Below are positions 46,053-55,513 of a stretch of DNA of 64,000 nt, in pieces (position 1 is the first letter of the stretch; every line of letters starts with the position of its first letter). Both the position numbers and the translations under genes were made by a program. The DNA is from Xanthobacter dioxanivorans. GTDB taxonomy: Bacteria; Pseudomonadota; Alphaproteobacteria; Rhizobiales; Xanthobacteraceae. Under the pieces are notes generated by a model. That model saw only the letters and a program-made list of their open reading frames with translations, was not told the DNA's origin and made no database searches. The stretch lies in NCBI RefSeq assembly GCF_016807805.1, contig NZ_CP063362.1, forward strand, positions 1,725,001 to 1,789,000, read 5' to 3'.

Positions 46053-47186
46053 TCAGAACACCCGCTCGCCTTCCACCAGCACCTGCCGGACCACCGGCGT
46101 GCCGTCGACGATGCGGAAGCGGACGAGGTCGGCGCGCAGGCCCAGCGCCAGCCGGCCCCGGTCGGCGAGGCCCGCCATCTCCGCCGGATTGCGGGTGACG
46201 AGGGCGAAGGCGCGCGGCAGGGGCATGCCGTCCGCGAGGTGCAGGCGCGTCGCCGCCTGGAGCAGGCTCGCCGGCACGTAGTCGGAGGCCAGCGCATCCA
46301 AGAGGCCCGCGGCGGCAAGCTCCCCCATGGCGACGCCGCCGGAATGGGAGCCGCCGCGCACCACGTTGGGAGCGCCGCCGATGGTGGCGAGCCCCGCCTG
46401 CCGCGCCGCCTCGGCGGCCTCGCGGGTGGTGGGAAACTCGCTCACCGTGCAGCCGGCATCGCGGGCGATGGCCACATGCTCGCGCGTGGTGTCGTCATGG
46501 CTGGCGCGGATGATGCCGGCACCGCCCAGCATCTGCGCGAGGGGGGCGAAGTTGCGCGCCACGTTGGCGCGGCCGCGGGCGGTGCGCTCGGTGATCTCCC
46601 GCTCGGCCTCCGCCGCCTCCTTGCCGATGCCGAGCAGGAAGTTGCGCAGCACCCCCACGTTGCGCCATTGCCGCGCCCCCGGCGTGTGGTCCATGAGCGA
46701 GGCGAGGGCGAGCGCCCGCCGGCCCAGCGCCGGCTCCACCAGGTCCAGCAGGTCCGGATCGGTCATCTCGCAGCGCAGGTGGATGCGGTGGTCGGCGCGG
46801 AACAGGCCGGCGCCCGCCTCCACCGCGTCCAGCATCACCTGGAACAGGTCGCGCCGCTCCGCCTTCGCCTGGTCGAAGCCGCCGGCGCAGATGGCGTCGA
46901 ACACGGTGGTGACGCCGCCGGCCACCATCTGCCCGTCATGGGCGAGGGCGGCGGCCCGGGCATCCGGCCAGAACACCTTGGGGCGCGGCACGAAGTGCCC
47001 TTCCAGCGCGTCCGTGTGCAAATCGATGATGCCGGGGGCGAGGAAGTCGCCGTCGCAGTCCTGCGCGGCGGCGTGGCGCGACAGGCCGTCCTCCACGGCG
47101 GCGATGTGCGCGTCGCGCACCGCCAGCGTGCCCAGGACGACGGCGTCGTCGAGGATGAGGCGGGCGTTGGTGAGGATGGTTTCCAT
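46053..47186 (-). CDS. phnM: PhnM-like alpha-D-ribose 1-methylphosphonate 5-triphosphate diphosphatase
   Basis: 377 residues of the amidohydrolase superfamily: metal site LAPGIIDLHTDALEGHFVPR, DHRIHLRCEMT, IIRASHDDTTREHV, GCTVSEFPTTREAAEAARQ and GGAPNVVRGGSHSGGVAM. These are PhnM features; PhnM removes diphosphate in the C-P lyase phosphonate pathway. No other phn gene lies nearby, so it is either an orphan PhnM or a related hydrolase. ATG 47186 has GGGAG upstream; a much longer frame reading through from the preceding gene is not genuine. Confidence 0.88.
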   Translation of the reverse strand: METILTNARLILDDAVVLGTLAVRDAHIAAVEDGLSRHAAAQDCDGDFLAPGIIDLHTDALEGHFVPRPKVFWPDARAAALAHDGQMVAGGVTTVFDAICAGGFDQAKAERRDLFQVMLDAVEAGAGLFRADHRIHLRCEMTDPDLLDLVEPALGRRALALASLMDHTPGARQWRNVGVLRNFLLGIGKEAAEAEREITERTARGRANVARNFAPLAQMLGGAGIIRASHDDTTREHVAIARDAGCTVSEFPTTREAAEAARQAGLATIGGAPNVVRGGSHSGGVAMGELAAAGLLDALASDYVPASLLQAATRLHLADGMPLPRAFALVTRNPAEMAGLADRGRLALGLRADLVRFRIVDGTPVVRQVLVEGERVF

Positions 47187-47266
47187 GGGAACTCCCGGGG
47201 CGTCGGCGCTGCTGCCTTGCACCGAACCGTGACGGCGCCGTGACGGAACCCGCGCGTCCTCCCCGC

Positions 47267-48862
47267 TCAGGACGGCGGGGCGGCGGGCGGGATCACCTTG
47301 TAGAGCTGGAAGCGCTCGCCCTCGTAGACGAGCTTCAGCCGGTCGTCGTCGGGATTGGGCGCGCCGCGCTCGGTGAACAGCACGTAGACATAGTCGAAGG
47401 TGCGCGGCCAGAGGTCCCAATAGCGCGGCCCGTCGGCCGTCGGCTCCTCCTCGGTCACCAGAAGCTGCTCGATCTGCGGCGGGGTTCCGTCCTCGGTGTC
47501 CACCTGGTTCCGATAGGGCGGGTGCACGCGCAGGATCTGCTTGCCCTTCACCGTGAAGGCAGTGGTGACGAGGGACGACTTCTCGATCATGGCGAGGCAG
47601 GCGGCATGCACCAGGCCGAGGTCGCGCGGATCCGAGCCGCCCTGGATGTCGGCATAGGCCACCAGCACGCGCGAGCCCGGCTTGATCTCGTTCACCGACT
47701 GGCGGAAGGACACGGTCCACTGGGTGAGCCGGTCCCATACCACCTGCACCTCGCCGACGCGCACCGCCAGCAGCAGGATGAGCACCACGGCGAAGCCGCG
47801 CCGCGCCAGGCGATGGCGCAGGTCCGCGCGCATGGCCGCAATGACGAAGAAGGCGATGGCCACCGGCAGGCGCTGGTCCGCCATGTAGGTGGCGAAGAAC
47901 ACGCGCGGCATGGCGAGATAGATGATGCCGGCGACCAGCAGCAGCGGCAGCATCAGCGAGTGCACCTGGAGCAGGCGGTGGCGCGCCGCCCACACGCCGG
48001 CGCCGAGCACCACGGCGGTGAGAAGCACGGCCACGTAGTCGAAATAGACGTTCATGACCATTTCGACGCCGTCGATCTTGCCCTGCGGCTCCCAGTAATT
48101 GTCGCCCGACAGGCCCCAGGTGGGGCTCACGAGCAGCAGCGGCACGATGGGCAGGAACGGCAGGCCGGCCGCGACGAAGGCGACGAGGCGCGGGCGCAGC
48201 GGCGCGCCGCGGCTCTGGCGCAGCCGATCGAGCTCGAAGGCGAGCAGGCCGACGCCATAGACCCCCGCCGCGAACAGATGGCAGAAGAACAGCGCCACCA
48301 CGAAGGCGGTGGAGACCGCGAACCGCCACGGCCACGCCTTGTCGCGCAGGAAGCTCCACGCGGCCAGCGCGAACAGGGCGAGGCCGATGCCGAAATAATA
48401 GTTCATCACCCCGATGAGGAAGATGCCGTTGTAGAGCAGCGGAAAGGCGATGAGCGGCAGCGCCGACCACACCCCGAACAGGGCCCGGTTGAGGGTGAGG
48501 GTGCCGCCGGTGATGAGCGCGAAGCACAGCAGCGTGTAGATCTCGCCCGCCGTGTAGATGTTCACCACCTTGTCGATGAGGGGGACCAGAAGGTCCATCA
48601 TCAGGTTTGGCAGGACCGACCAGGAGAGGTAGTAGAAGCGGGCGATATCCGGGTCCTGCGGCAGCACGGCGATGACGTGCATGCGCGCCAGGTGGTTCAC
48701 GTAATCCGACAAAGGCGGGATCGGATGGGTGAGGATCGGGATGGATACCAGCGCCAGGCAGCCGAGGAACAGCAGCGCGATGGTGAGCGGCGGCAGATCG
48801 TGCGGCCGGCGGACCGGCGGGGCGGGATGGGGCGCGGAAGGGGACGCGGAGAGGGACGTCAT
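47267..48862 (-). CDS. Large multi-spanning membrane protein, glycosyltransferase-like
   Basis: 531 residues with about ten to twelve hydrophobic segments, then a soluble C-terminal part of about 140 residues (VLVAYADIQGGSDPRDLGLV, then FDYVYVLFTERGAPNPDDDR). The N-terminal part has SDYVNHLARMHVIAVLPQDP, the kind of first-loop acidic residue seen in GT-C-type lipid-linked sugar transferases. Function unknown. It precedes phnM by 80 bases on the same strand. The start at 48862 is plausible; a long gene-free divergent region lies before argB. Confidence 0.75.
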   Translation of the reverse strand: MTSLSASPSAPHPAPPVRRPHDLPPLTIALLFLGCLALVSIPILTHPIPPLSDYVNHLARMHVIAVLPQDPDIARFYYLSWSVLPNLMMDLLVPLIDKVVNIYTAGEIYTLLCFALITGGTLTLNRALFGVWSALPLIAFPLLYNGIFLIGVMNYYFGIGLALFALAAWSFLRDKAWPWRFAVSTAFVVALFFCHLFAAGVYGVGLLAFELDRLRQSRGAPLRPRLVAFVAAGLPFLPIVPLLLVSPTWGLSGDNYWEPQGKIDGVEMVMNVYFDYVAVLLTAVVLGAGVWAARHRLLQVHSLMLPLLLVAGIIYLAMPRVFFATYMADQRLPVAIAFFVIAAMRADLRHRLARRGFAVVLILLLAVRVGEVQVVWDRLTQWTVSFRQSVNEIKPGSRVLVAYADIQGGSDPRDLGLVHAACLAMIEKSSLVTTAFTVKGKQILRVHPPYRNQVDTEDGTPPQIEQLLVTEEEPTADGPRYWDLWPRTFDYVYVLFTERGAPNPDDDRLKLVYEGERFQLYKVIPPAAPPS

Positions 48863-49160
48863 GGCCGGGCTGGTCTCTGGCGATGGCTCGAGGGTCGGCG
48901 GATTCGGGCAACGGACATGGTGCCGGGGCGGACTGCGCCCGCTCGCGGCCTGTTGACGGTGCGAATGTGTTCGGCCGGAGGCTGCTTCTGATCACCTTTC
49001 CGCGACAGAGAAAAGGCCCCGCATGGAAAAGCCCGGGAGCGGGGCGCCGGCAGCCGCCCTTTTACCCGGCGGGAGAACCGGCTAGAAGGGCGCCGCCCGG
49101 ACGGTGGCGGGCGCGGCGGTGGGCCGTGGCCACCCGCGGCGGATCACGAGCGAGCGCCTC

Positions 49161-50078
49161 ATGAACGAGCCCATTTCCTCTCCCGTGTCGGAAGCCCAGC
49201 TGCAGGCCCAGCTTCAGGCCGAGCTGCTGGCCAAGGCGCTGCCGCACATGCAGCGCTACGACGACGCCATCGTGGTGGTGAAATATGGCGGCCACGCCAT
49301 GGGCAGCGAGGACGTGGCCCGCAACTTCGCCCAGGACATCGTGCTGCTAGAGCAGTCCGGGGTGAACCCGGTGGTGGTGCACGGCGGCGGGCCGCAGATC
49401 GGCGCCATGCTCGCCAAGCTAGGCATCAAGTCCGAGTTCGCGGCCGGCCTGCGCATCACCGACAAGGCCACGGTGGAGATCGTCGAGATGGTGCTCGCCG
49501 GCTCCATCAACAAGCAGATCGTCGGCTTCATCAACGAGGCGGGCGGCACGGCCATCGGCCTGTGCGGCAAGGACGGCAACATGGTGCTCGCCCGCAAGGC
49601 GAACCGCGTGATCGTCGATCCGGACAGCAAGATTGAGCAGGTGGTGGACCTCGGCTTCGTCGGCGAGCCGGACACGGTGGACACCACCGTGCTCGACCAG
49701 ATCCTCGGCCGCGAGCTGATCCCGGTCCTCGCCCCGGTGGCGGCGGCGGTGGACGGGGGCACCTACAACGTGAACGCCGATACCTTCGCCGGCGCCATCG
49801 CCGGCGCGCTCGGGGCCAAGCGGCTGCTGCTGCTCACCGACGTGCCGGGCGTGCTGGACAAGGACAAGCAGCTCATCCCGCGCCTCACCATCGCCGAATC
49901 GCGGGCGCTGATCGCCGACGGCACCATCTCGGGCGGCATGATCCCCAAGGTGGAGACCTGCATCTACGCCCTGGAGAAGGGGGTGGAGGGCGTCGTCATT
50001 CTCGACGGCAAGGTGCCCCACGCGGTGCTGCTGGAGCTCCTCACCGACCATGGCGCGGGCACGCTGATCACCCGCTGA
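49161..50078 (+). CDS. argB: Acetylglutamate kinase
   Basis: 305 residues of the amino-acid kinase family, second step of arginine synthesis. [20 protein letters not shown] and [20 protein letters not shown] hold the Lys and Gly phosphate sites, and [20 protein letters not shown] and [20 protein letters not shown] are family segments. The first 25 residues contain a short repeat ([14 protein letters not shown]), outside the core. ATG 49161. Its 3' end overlaps the convergent GNAT gene by 11 bases. Confidence 0.95.
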   Translation: MNEPISSPVSEAQLQAQLQAELLAKALPHMQRYDDAIVVVKYGGHAMGSEDVARNFAQDIVLLEQSGVNPVVVHGGGPQIGAMLAKLGIKSEFAAGLRITDKATVEIVEMVLAGSINKQIVGFINEAGGTAIGLCGKDGNMVLARKANRVIVDPDSKIEQVVDLGFVGEPDTVDTTVLDQILGRELIPVLAPVAAAVDGGTYNVNADTFAGAIAGALGAKRLLLLTDVPGVLDKDKQLIPRLTIAESRALIADGTISGGMIPKVETCIYALEKGVEGVVILDGKVPHAVLLELLTDHGAGTLITR

Positions 50079-50610
50079 AACTCAGGTCCGCCTCCTCGGG
50101 CACGCCGTCGGCGCCCGGCCCGAGGGGGCGCTGCATGAGCACCGTGTCGATCCACCGGCCGAACTTGAGGCCGGTGTCGGCCAGCACGCCCACATGGTGG
50201 AAGCCGCAGACGCGGTGCAGGCCGATGGAGCCCTGGTTGGCGCTGTCGCCGATCACCGCCACCATCTGGCGGAAACCCCTGGCCTCGCAGTCGGCGATGA
50301 GCGCCTCCAGCAGGGCGCGGCCGATGCCGCGGCCCTGGGCGGCCGGGGCGACGTAGATGGAATTCTCCACCGTGTGGTGATAGGCGATGCGCGGGCGGAA
50401 GGCGCTGGCATAGGCATAGCCGGGCACCGTCCCCGCCTCTTCCATGACCAGATAGGGATAGCCCGCCTCGACAATGGCGGCGTGCCGCCGCGCCATCTCG
50501 GCGACGCCCGGGGGCGTCAGCTCGAAGGAGGCGGTGCCGGTGCGGACGGCCTCGTCATAGATGGCGGCGATGGCGGGAAGGTCGGCGGGGGTGGCGGGAC
50601 GGATCGGCAT
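50068..50610 (-). CDS. GNAT N-acetyltransferase (phosphinothricin-acetyltransferase-like)
   Basis: 180 residues: [40 protein letters not shown] and the acetyl-CoA loop [20 protein letters not shown]. These match the Pat/Bar-like GNATs, which acetylate amino groups of methionine analogues or amino acids. The natural substrate is unknown. ATG 50610. The stop overlaps argB by 11 bases. Confidence 0.9.
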   Translation of the reverse strand: MPIRPATPADLPAIAAIYDEAVRTGTASFELTPPGVAEMARRHAAIVEAGYPYLVMEEAGTVPGYAYASAFRPRIAYHHTVENSIYVAPAAQGRGIGRALLEALIADCEARGFRQMVAVIGDSANQGSIGLHRVCGFHHVGVLADTGLKFGRWIDTVLMQRPLGPGADGVPEEADLSFSG

Positions 50611-50649
50611 GGCGGCGTTTTACGGCATGGCGGGCGGAGCTGAAAAGGG

Positions 50650-50722
50650 TCGGGCGCCAACGAAAGGGCCGAACAAACGAAAAGGCCGAACAAACGGAAG
50701 GGCCCTGCAAACGAAAAGGCCC
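50650..50722. repeat. Four imperfect repeats before a terminator
   Basis: Four units around AACGAAAGGGCCGAACAAACGA-like wording (CAACGAAAGGGCC, AAACGAAAAGGCC, AAACGGAAGGGCC, AAACGAAAAGGCC) at about 17-18 base spacing. The last abuts the BI-1 terminator stem, so the AAAAGG part may be duplicated terminator T-tract DNA. Confidence 0.6.
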
Positions 50723-50740
50723 CGGCTTGCGCCGGGGCCC
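50713..50740 (-). terminator. Intrinsic terminator of the BI-1 gene
   Basis: GGCCCCGGC (50718-50726) and GCCGGGGCC (50731-50739) form nine perfect pairs with a four-base loop. On the minus strand the stem is followed by TTTTCGTTTG, 30 bases after the BI-1 stop. Confidence 0.9.
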
Positions 50741-50769
50741 TCGGATCTGGCCTGCGGATCCGGCCTGCG

Positions 50770-51555
50770 TCAGTTGCTGTTGCGGTTGCCGAACAGCTGC
50801 AGCAGCATCATGAACAGGTTGATGAAGTCCAGGTAGAGGGCGAGCGCCCCCATGATGGCCTTCTTGCCCATCACCGCGGTGTCGTCGCCGGCGAAATACA
50901 TCTCCTTGATGCGCTGGGTGTCGTAGGCGGTGAGGCCCGCGAACACCAGAACGCCCGCCACGGAGACGATGAACTGCAGCATCGTCGAGCCGAGGAAGAT
51001 GTTCACCAGCGACGCGATGATGATGCCGAACAGGCCCATCATCAGGAACGTGCCCATCGCCGACAGGTCACGCTTGGTGGTGTAGCCGTAGAGGCTCAGC
51101 GCACCGAACGAGGCGGCGGTGATGAAGAACACCCGCACGATGCTGGCGTGGGTGAACACGAGGAAGATCGTGGAGAGCGAGATGCCCACCAGCGCCGCAT
51201 AGACCCAGAAGGTGATCTGCGCCGTCGCGACGCTCATGCGCTCGATGCGGAAGCTCAGGAAGAACACCGCCGCCAGCGGGGCGAACATCACCACGTACTT
51301 CAGCGGGCTGGCGAACAGCGTGTAGCCGAACTGGGTGAGGTACATGCCCGGCGCCACCTGGGCCAGGCCCGTGGGCGTGGCGCTGGTGGACAGCATGAAG
51401 ATGCCCAGCGCCGCCGCCCCCGTGATGGCGAGGCCCAGCACCATGTAGTTGTAGACGCTGAGCATATACGTGCGCAGGCCCTGGTCGATCGCGGCCTGCG
51501 AGCGTGCAACCGACGGGTTAAAACGCCCGGCGACGTTGCGATCATAATCGGACAT
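50770..51555 (-). CDS. Bax inhibitor-1/YccA-family membrane protein
   Basis: 261 residues with seven membrane helices, the TMBIM/YccA plan: YMLSVYNYMVLGLAITGAAA, then SLSTIFLVFTHASIVRVFFI, VAGVLVFAGLTAYDTQRIKE (the conserved Asp region) and LALYLDFINLFMMLLQLFGN. The family forms pH-sensitive calcium-leak channels or modulates FtsH. ATG 51555; it ends in a strong terminator. Monocistronic. Confidence 0.94.
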   Translation of the reverse strand: MSDYDRNVAGRFNPSVARSQAAIDQGLRTYMLSVYNYMVLGLAITGAAALGIFMLSTSATPTGLAQVAPGMYLTQFGYTLFASPLKYVVMFAPLAAVFFLSFRIERMSVATAQITFWVYAALVGISLSTIFLVFTHASIVRVFFITAASFGALSLYGYTTKRDLSAMGTFLMMGLFGIIIASLVNIFLGSTMLQFIVSVAGVLVFAGLTAYDTQRIKEMYFAGDDTAVMGKKAIMGALALYLDFINLFMMLLQLFGNRNSN

Positions 51556-51751
51556 CGTCGATCCCCTTCGAGAAAACCGTGATCCCCCTCCGGCCTTGAG
51601 CCGGGCAGGGCGATCCGAGGCTCAATATGGTGGGTTCGCAAAGGGGCGGCAAGACGACGGTGGATGAAATTTACGCAAGGTCACTTTACGTCAGGGGGAT
51701 GCTCAAAGCGCGCGGCCGCGTATAATTGCAACCTGGTCGGGGCGGGCGGAC

Positions 51752-52663
51752 ATGGGCGCGGGGGTGCACGTCGGATCTGGCGGGAGAAGGCCGTGCGCCC
51801 TTGCGGCGCAAGCGGCGGCGCGCGCGCTTCTGCGTCGCCGGCCTTCCCTCCTGTCGCTTTGCCTCTTGGCGCTTTGCCTGCTGGCGCCCGCCGGCCTCCG
51901 CGCCGTCGCGCCCGGCGCTGCGCATGCGGGCGCATGGACCCTGGAGGCGGGGCACGGGCAGGCCATCGCCCAGGCCGGCGCCTATTATTCCAGCTCGGAG
52001 TTCGGCCCGTCCTCGGACCTTTACACCAGCCGGCCCTACAGCAAGGTGGAGGTCACCCTCTTCATCGAATACGGCGCGACCGACTGGCTCACCCTCATCG
52101 CCGCGCCGCAATTCCTCTCGGTCAGCCTGGGCGAGCCGGCACCGTCCTCCTATGCGGGGGCCGGCTATTCGGACGTGGGCGCGCGGGTGCGGCTTCTCGC
52201 CTCCAGCGACTGGGTGGTCTCGGCCCAGGCGGTGGGCCGCTTTCCCGGCACCGGCAATTCCCAGAGCGCGGCGGCGGTAGGCTACGAGGATCCCGAGCTC
52301 GATCTGCGGCTGCTCGCCGGCACCGGTTTCACCGTGTTCGGCAAGTCCGCCTACCTCGACCTCCAGCTGGCGCAGCGCCTGCGGTTCGGGCCGCCGCCGG
52401 ACGAACTGCGTCTCGACGCCACCCTGGGCGTGCGCGTGGCCGAGCGCTGGCAGCTGCTGGCGCAGTCCTTCAACGTGGTGTCGGAAGGGGCGGGGGAGGG
52501 GCCGATCTTCGGAACCTCCTATGAATATTACAAGGTCCAGCTCGGCGCCGCCTATGACTGGAGCGCGGCGGTGACCGTCCAGATGGCGGTGGTGGGCACC
52601 TGGTTCGCCCGCAACGCGCCGCAGGAGAACGGCGTGGTGCTGAGCGCGCTCTACCGCTTCTGA
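51752..52663 (+). CDS. Predicted outer-membrane beta-barrel protein
   Basis: 303 residues. A long, twin-basic-headed signal region (about 1-60) leads to aromatic-alternating strands: GAWTLEAGHGQAIAQAGAYY, YSKVEVTLFIEYGATDWLTL, VRLLASSDWVVSAQAVGRFP and a final NGVVLSALYRF ending in Phe, as outer-membrane barrels do. Such porin-like or transporter-fold proteins are often linked to export or phenol-like uptake, but nothing specific can be said. Its stop overlaps the convergent EamA gene by 13 bases. Confidence 0.75.
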   Translation: MGAGVHVGSGGRRPCALAAQAAARALLRRRPSLLSLCLLALCLLAPAGLRAVAPGAAHAGAWTLEAGHGQAIAQAGAYYSSSEFGPSSDLYTSRPYSKVEVTLFIEYGATDWLTLIAAPQFLSVSLGEPAPSSYAGAGYSDVGARVRLLASSDWVVSAQAVGRFPGTGNSQSAAAVGYEDPELDLRLLAGTGFTVFGKSAYLDLQLAQRLRFGPPPDELRLDATLGVRVAERWQLLAQSFNVVSEGAGEGPIFGTSYEYYKVQLGAAYDWSAAVTVQMAVVGTWFARNAPQENGVVLSALYRF

Positions 52664-53577
52664 GCGCCGGCCCGCTCGCTCCCGGTGGTGACGAGGCGGA
52701 TGCCGAGGGCGATGGGGATGATGCCCACAAGGTCGAGGGGCGGCACCTTCTCCCCCAGCAGCAGCCAGCCGAACAGGAGGCCGAGGGGCGGCATCAGGAA
52801 GTGCAGGGCGCTCGCCCGGGTGGCGCTGGTGCGCCCAAGGATGAAGAACCACAGGCTGAACGCCCCGACCGAGCCGGCGAAGGTGAGATAGGCGAAGGCG
52901 ATGCCGAGCGACGGGGTGAGGTGGATGTCGGCGAGGTCCTCCCGCCACAGGGCGACGGGAAGCAGCGCCAGGCCCCCGGCCAGGGACTGGATGCCGCTGC
53001 CCACGAACAGCGAGGCCGGGGTGCGCACCCGCTTGAACAGCAGCGTCGCCGCCGACAGGGTCACCAGCGCCGCCAGCACATAGAGCACGCCTACCGGGTC
53101 CTCGTGGCCGGAGGCGATGCGCGAGCGCACCACCAGGGCCACGCCAGCCATGCCCATGAACAGCCCCAGGAGCTTGCGCGGCGTCAGCCGCTCGCCCAGC
53201 AGCGGGGCGGCGATCAGGGCGGTGAGCAGCGGATTGGCGGAGATGACCACGGCGGTGAAGCCGGAGGAGACGTGGGTCATCCCCACATAGCTCAGGCCGA
53301 GATAGCAGGCGTTGTTGAGGATGCCCATGAGGGCGAGCGCCGCCACGTCCCGCGCGCCGAGCCGGGTGAAGCCGTCGCGCGGCAGCAGCAGCGCGCAGGC
53401 GGCGAGGATGGCCCCGCCGGCCAGGAGGAAGCGCCCGGACAGGAGCAGCAGCGGCGGGCAATCCGCCAAAGCCACCTTCGCCACGGCGAAGGCCGAGGCC
53501 CAGATGAGGCAGAACAGGCCGATGAGCACCGGCAGCGCATCCAGACGGCGGGCGGGGAGGGGGAAGCTGGCATGCAT
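52651..53577 (-). CDS. EamA/DMT-family membrane transporter
   Basis: 308 residues, ten membrane helices in two EamA repeats: VLIGLFCLIWASAFAVAKVA, YVGMTHVSSGFTAVVISANP, LLTALIAAPLLGERLTPRKL and FSLWFFILGRTSATRASALH. ATG 53577 (MHASFPLPARR) is chosen; a further start at 53622 would reach into the control region. The divergent LysR gene and the AT-rich palindrome between them suggest LysR control of this exporter. Confidence 0.9.
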   Translation of the reverse strand: MHASFPLPARRLDALPVLIGLFCLIWASAFAVAKVALADCPPLLLLSGRFLLAGGAILAACALLLPRDGFTRLGARDVAALALMGILNNACYLGLSYVGMTHVSSGFTAVVISANPLLTALIAAPLLGERLTPRKLLGLFMGMAGVALVVRSRIASGHEDPVGVLYVLAALVTLSAATLLFKRVRTPASLFVGSGIQSLAGGLALLPVALWREDLADIHLTPSLGIAFAYLTFAGSVGAFSLWFFILGRTSATRASALHFLMPPLGLLFGWLLLGEKVPPLDLVGIIPIALGIRLVTTGSERAGAQKR

Positions 53578-53647
53578 GGCGGCGGTCCGGGGGCAGATCG
53601 GTTCCGGCGCACCAGAGCACACGGCATGTCAATTGAAAAATTGAATG

Positions 53648-53661
53648 ATTAGATGTCTAAT
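53648..53661. promoter_or_regulatory. Palindromic operator between EamA and LysR genes
   Basis: ATTAGATGTCTAAT is a perfect six-pair palindrome (ATTAGA, TG, TCTAAT) in the only AT-rich stretch around. It carries a T-N-A spaced form of LysR sites. It lies 28 bases before the LysR start ATG 53689 and 70 before the EamA start, where a shared regulator would bind. Confidence 0.55.
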
Positions 53662-53688
53662 AGTGGAAAATCGAATGAGGGATCTCCC

Positions 53689-54552
53689 ATGCTGGACATG
53701 GATCTCCTGAAGGCCTTCGTGAGCGTGGTGGATGCCGGCGGCTTCACCCGCGCCGGTGCCCGCGTCCACCGCACCCAGTCCACGGTGAGCCAGCAGATCC
53801 GCCGGCTCGAGGACCAGCTGGGCCACCAGCTTCTGGTGCGCGAGGCGCGCGGGGTGGCCCTCACCGCCGAGGGCGAGCGGCTGCTGGGCTATGCCCGCCG
53901 CATCCTCGCTTTGGGCGCGGAAGCGCAGGCCGCGCTCGCCGGGACGATGCCGGCGCGGGTGGTGCGGCTCGGCATCCCCGACGATTTCGCCCTCGCCGCC
54001 CTGACCTCGGTGATCGCCGATTTCGCCCGCGCCCGCCCCGGCGTGCGCCTTGCGGTGGAATGCGGGCTCAGCCGCGAGCTTTTCGCCGCCTTCGCCCGCG
54101 GCGACCTGGATCTGGTGCTGCACAAGCGGGAGCCGGGATCCGGGCCGGCGGCCGCCGTCTGGCCCGAGCAACTGCTCTGGGTGACCGGGCGCGACGTGGA
54201 GCCGGACGAGGCCTGCGCCGGCCTCGTCGCCTTCCGCCAGGGCTGCCTCTACCGCAACCGGGCGGTCCATGCGCTGGAGGCGGCCGGGCGACCCTGGCGC
54301 ATCGCCTATGAGTGCGCCAGCCTCATCGGCATCGAGGCGGCCCTCGCCGGCGGCCTCGGCGTGGCGGTGCTGAGCCAGTGGGCGGTGAGCCCGCGCCTGC
54401 GCGTGCTGGCCGAGCCCGACCGGTGGCCGCCGATTCCGCCCACCGAGCTCGCCCTGCTCGTGGACCAGCGGGCCTGCGCCGCGACGCGGGACCTTGCCGG
54501 CCTCATCACCGCCTTCTGCGACCGGGAGGCCGGCTGCGCGGCGGCGGCCTGA
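53689..54552 (+). CDS. LysR-family transcriptional regulator
   Basis: 287 residues. N-terminal winged helix-turn-helix: MDLLKAFVSVVDAGGFTRAG, RVHRTQSTVSQQIRRLEDQL, then the effector domain VVRLGIPDDFALAALTSVIA and GLGVAVLSQWAV. It probably regulates the divergent EamA exporter and itself. ATG 53689 (MLDMDLL) has GAGGGA at good spacing. The upstream ATG 53653 lies inside the palindromic operator and adds 12 non-family residues. Confidence 0.92.
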   Translation: MLDMDLLKAFVSVVDAGGFTRAGARVHRTQSTVSQQIRRLEDQLGHQLLVREARGVALTAEGERLLGYARRILALGAEAQAALAGTMPARVVRLGIPDDFALAALTSVIADFARARPGVRLAVECGLSRELFAAFARGDLDLVLHKREPGSGPAAAVWPEQLLWVTGRDVEPDEACAGLVAFRQGCLYRNRAVHALEAAGRPWRIAYECASLIGIEAALAGGLGVAVLSQWAVSPRLRVLAEPDRWPPIPPTELALLVDQRACAATRDLAGLITAFCDREAGCAAAA

Positions 54553-54571
54553 GGCAGGGGCGCCGCCCGCT

Positions 54572-55513
54572 TTATTGATCCACCAGCAGGCGCCGGCCGA
54601 TCTCGCCGATGCCCACGAGGCCGGGGGTGGCGTGCGTCACCACATGGATCGGCACGAGGGCGAGGCGGTCGGTATAGGGCGGATGCTCCTCGAACGCCGC
54701 CCGGAACGGGCTTTCGGCGAACAGGTGGGCCATGGCCCGGCCGACGCCGCCGCCGACGAAGACGCCGCCCTTCGCCTCGAAGGCGAGGGCGAGGTCGCCC
54801 AGAACCCGGCCGAGCAGGCGCAGGAAGACGTGGCAGCTTTCCTTTTCCTGCCGCTGCCCGTCGAGGGCGGCCTTGATGATGGCGTGGGAGGAGAGCTGCT
54901 CGCCGGAGAGGATGCGGTGGAGCCGCACCAGGCCGGAGCCGGAGAGCACGTGCTCCACCGAGACCGGGCCCAGGTCGCGCACCAGGTGGGCGACGATGCG
55001 CGCCTCGTCGGTGGTCACCGCGCCGAGGCGCATGTGGCCGGCCTCGCTCGGAATCACCTCGTAGCCTTCCTCGCGCGGCAGGATGAAGGCGGTGCCGAGG
55101 CCGGTCCCCGGCCCGCAGAGCAGCATGGGCGCGCCGGGCACGGCCCGCCCGGTGCCCACTTCCAGCAGGTCGTCGCGGGTGAGCAGCGGCAGGCCGTGGG
55201 CGAAGGCCTCGAAATCGTTGAGCACTTCCAGGCGCTGGAAATTGAGCTCGCGGGCGAGCGCCTCGATGGAGAAGCGCCAGTGCCGGTTGGTGAGGCGCAC
55301 CTCGTCCGCGTCGATGGGCCCGGCCACCGCCAGCGCGGCATAGCGCGGGGCCTCGCCGCTGATCGAGCCGAGATAGGTCTGCAGCAGGTCCTCCAGGGAC
55401 CCATACGAATCATTGGCTTCCAGACGGACGTCGAACGGGACGCCGTCCATGCCGGCGCGGGCGACGCGCGTGGTGGTTCCGCCGATGTCAGCGAGCAGTA
55501 CGGTGGGAGACAT
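54572..55513 (-). CDS. glk: Glucokinase
   Basis: 313 residues of the bacterial Glk family: LLADIGGTTTRVARAG (ATP phosphate loop) near residues 5-20, VAGPIDADEVRLTNRHWRFS, FAHGLPLLTRDDL, LLCGPGTGLGTAFILPREEG and GVFVGGGVGRAMAHLFAESP. It phosphorylates glucose. ATG 55513 (MSPTVLLADIGGTT) is the family start. Frames running further upstream are not homologous. It is alone, with 650 gene-free bases before the next gene. Confidence 0.94.
   Translation of the reverse strand: MSPTVLLADIGGTTTRVARAGMDGVPFDVRLEANDSYGSLEDLLQTYLGSISGEAPRYAALAVAGPIDADEVRLTNRHWRFSIEALARELNFQRLEVLNDFEAFAHGLPLLTRDDLLEVGTGRAVPGAPMLLCGPGTGLGTAFILPREEGYEVIPSEAGHMRLGAVTTDEARIVAHLVRDLGPVSVEHVLSGSGLVRLHRILSGEQLSSHAIIKAALDGQRQEKESCHVFLRLLGRVLGDLALAFEAKGGVFVGGGVGRAMAHLFAESPFRAAFEEHPPYTDRLALVPIHVVTHATPGLVGIGEIGRRLLVDQ

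Noticed and set aside
46053..48995. A 980-codon open frame on the minus strand covering phnM and more
   Set aside because: Its first 600 residues are an out-of-frame shadow of the membrane protein at 47267-48862. Only the part from ATG 47186 has family motifs (PhnM).
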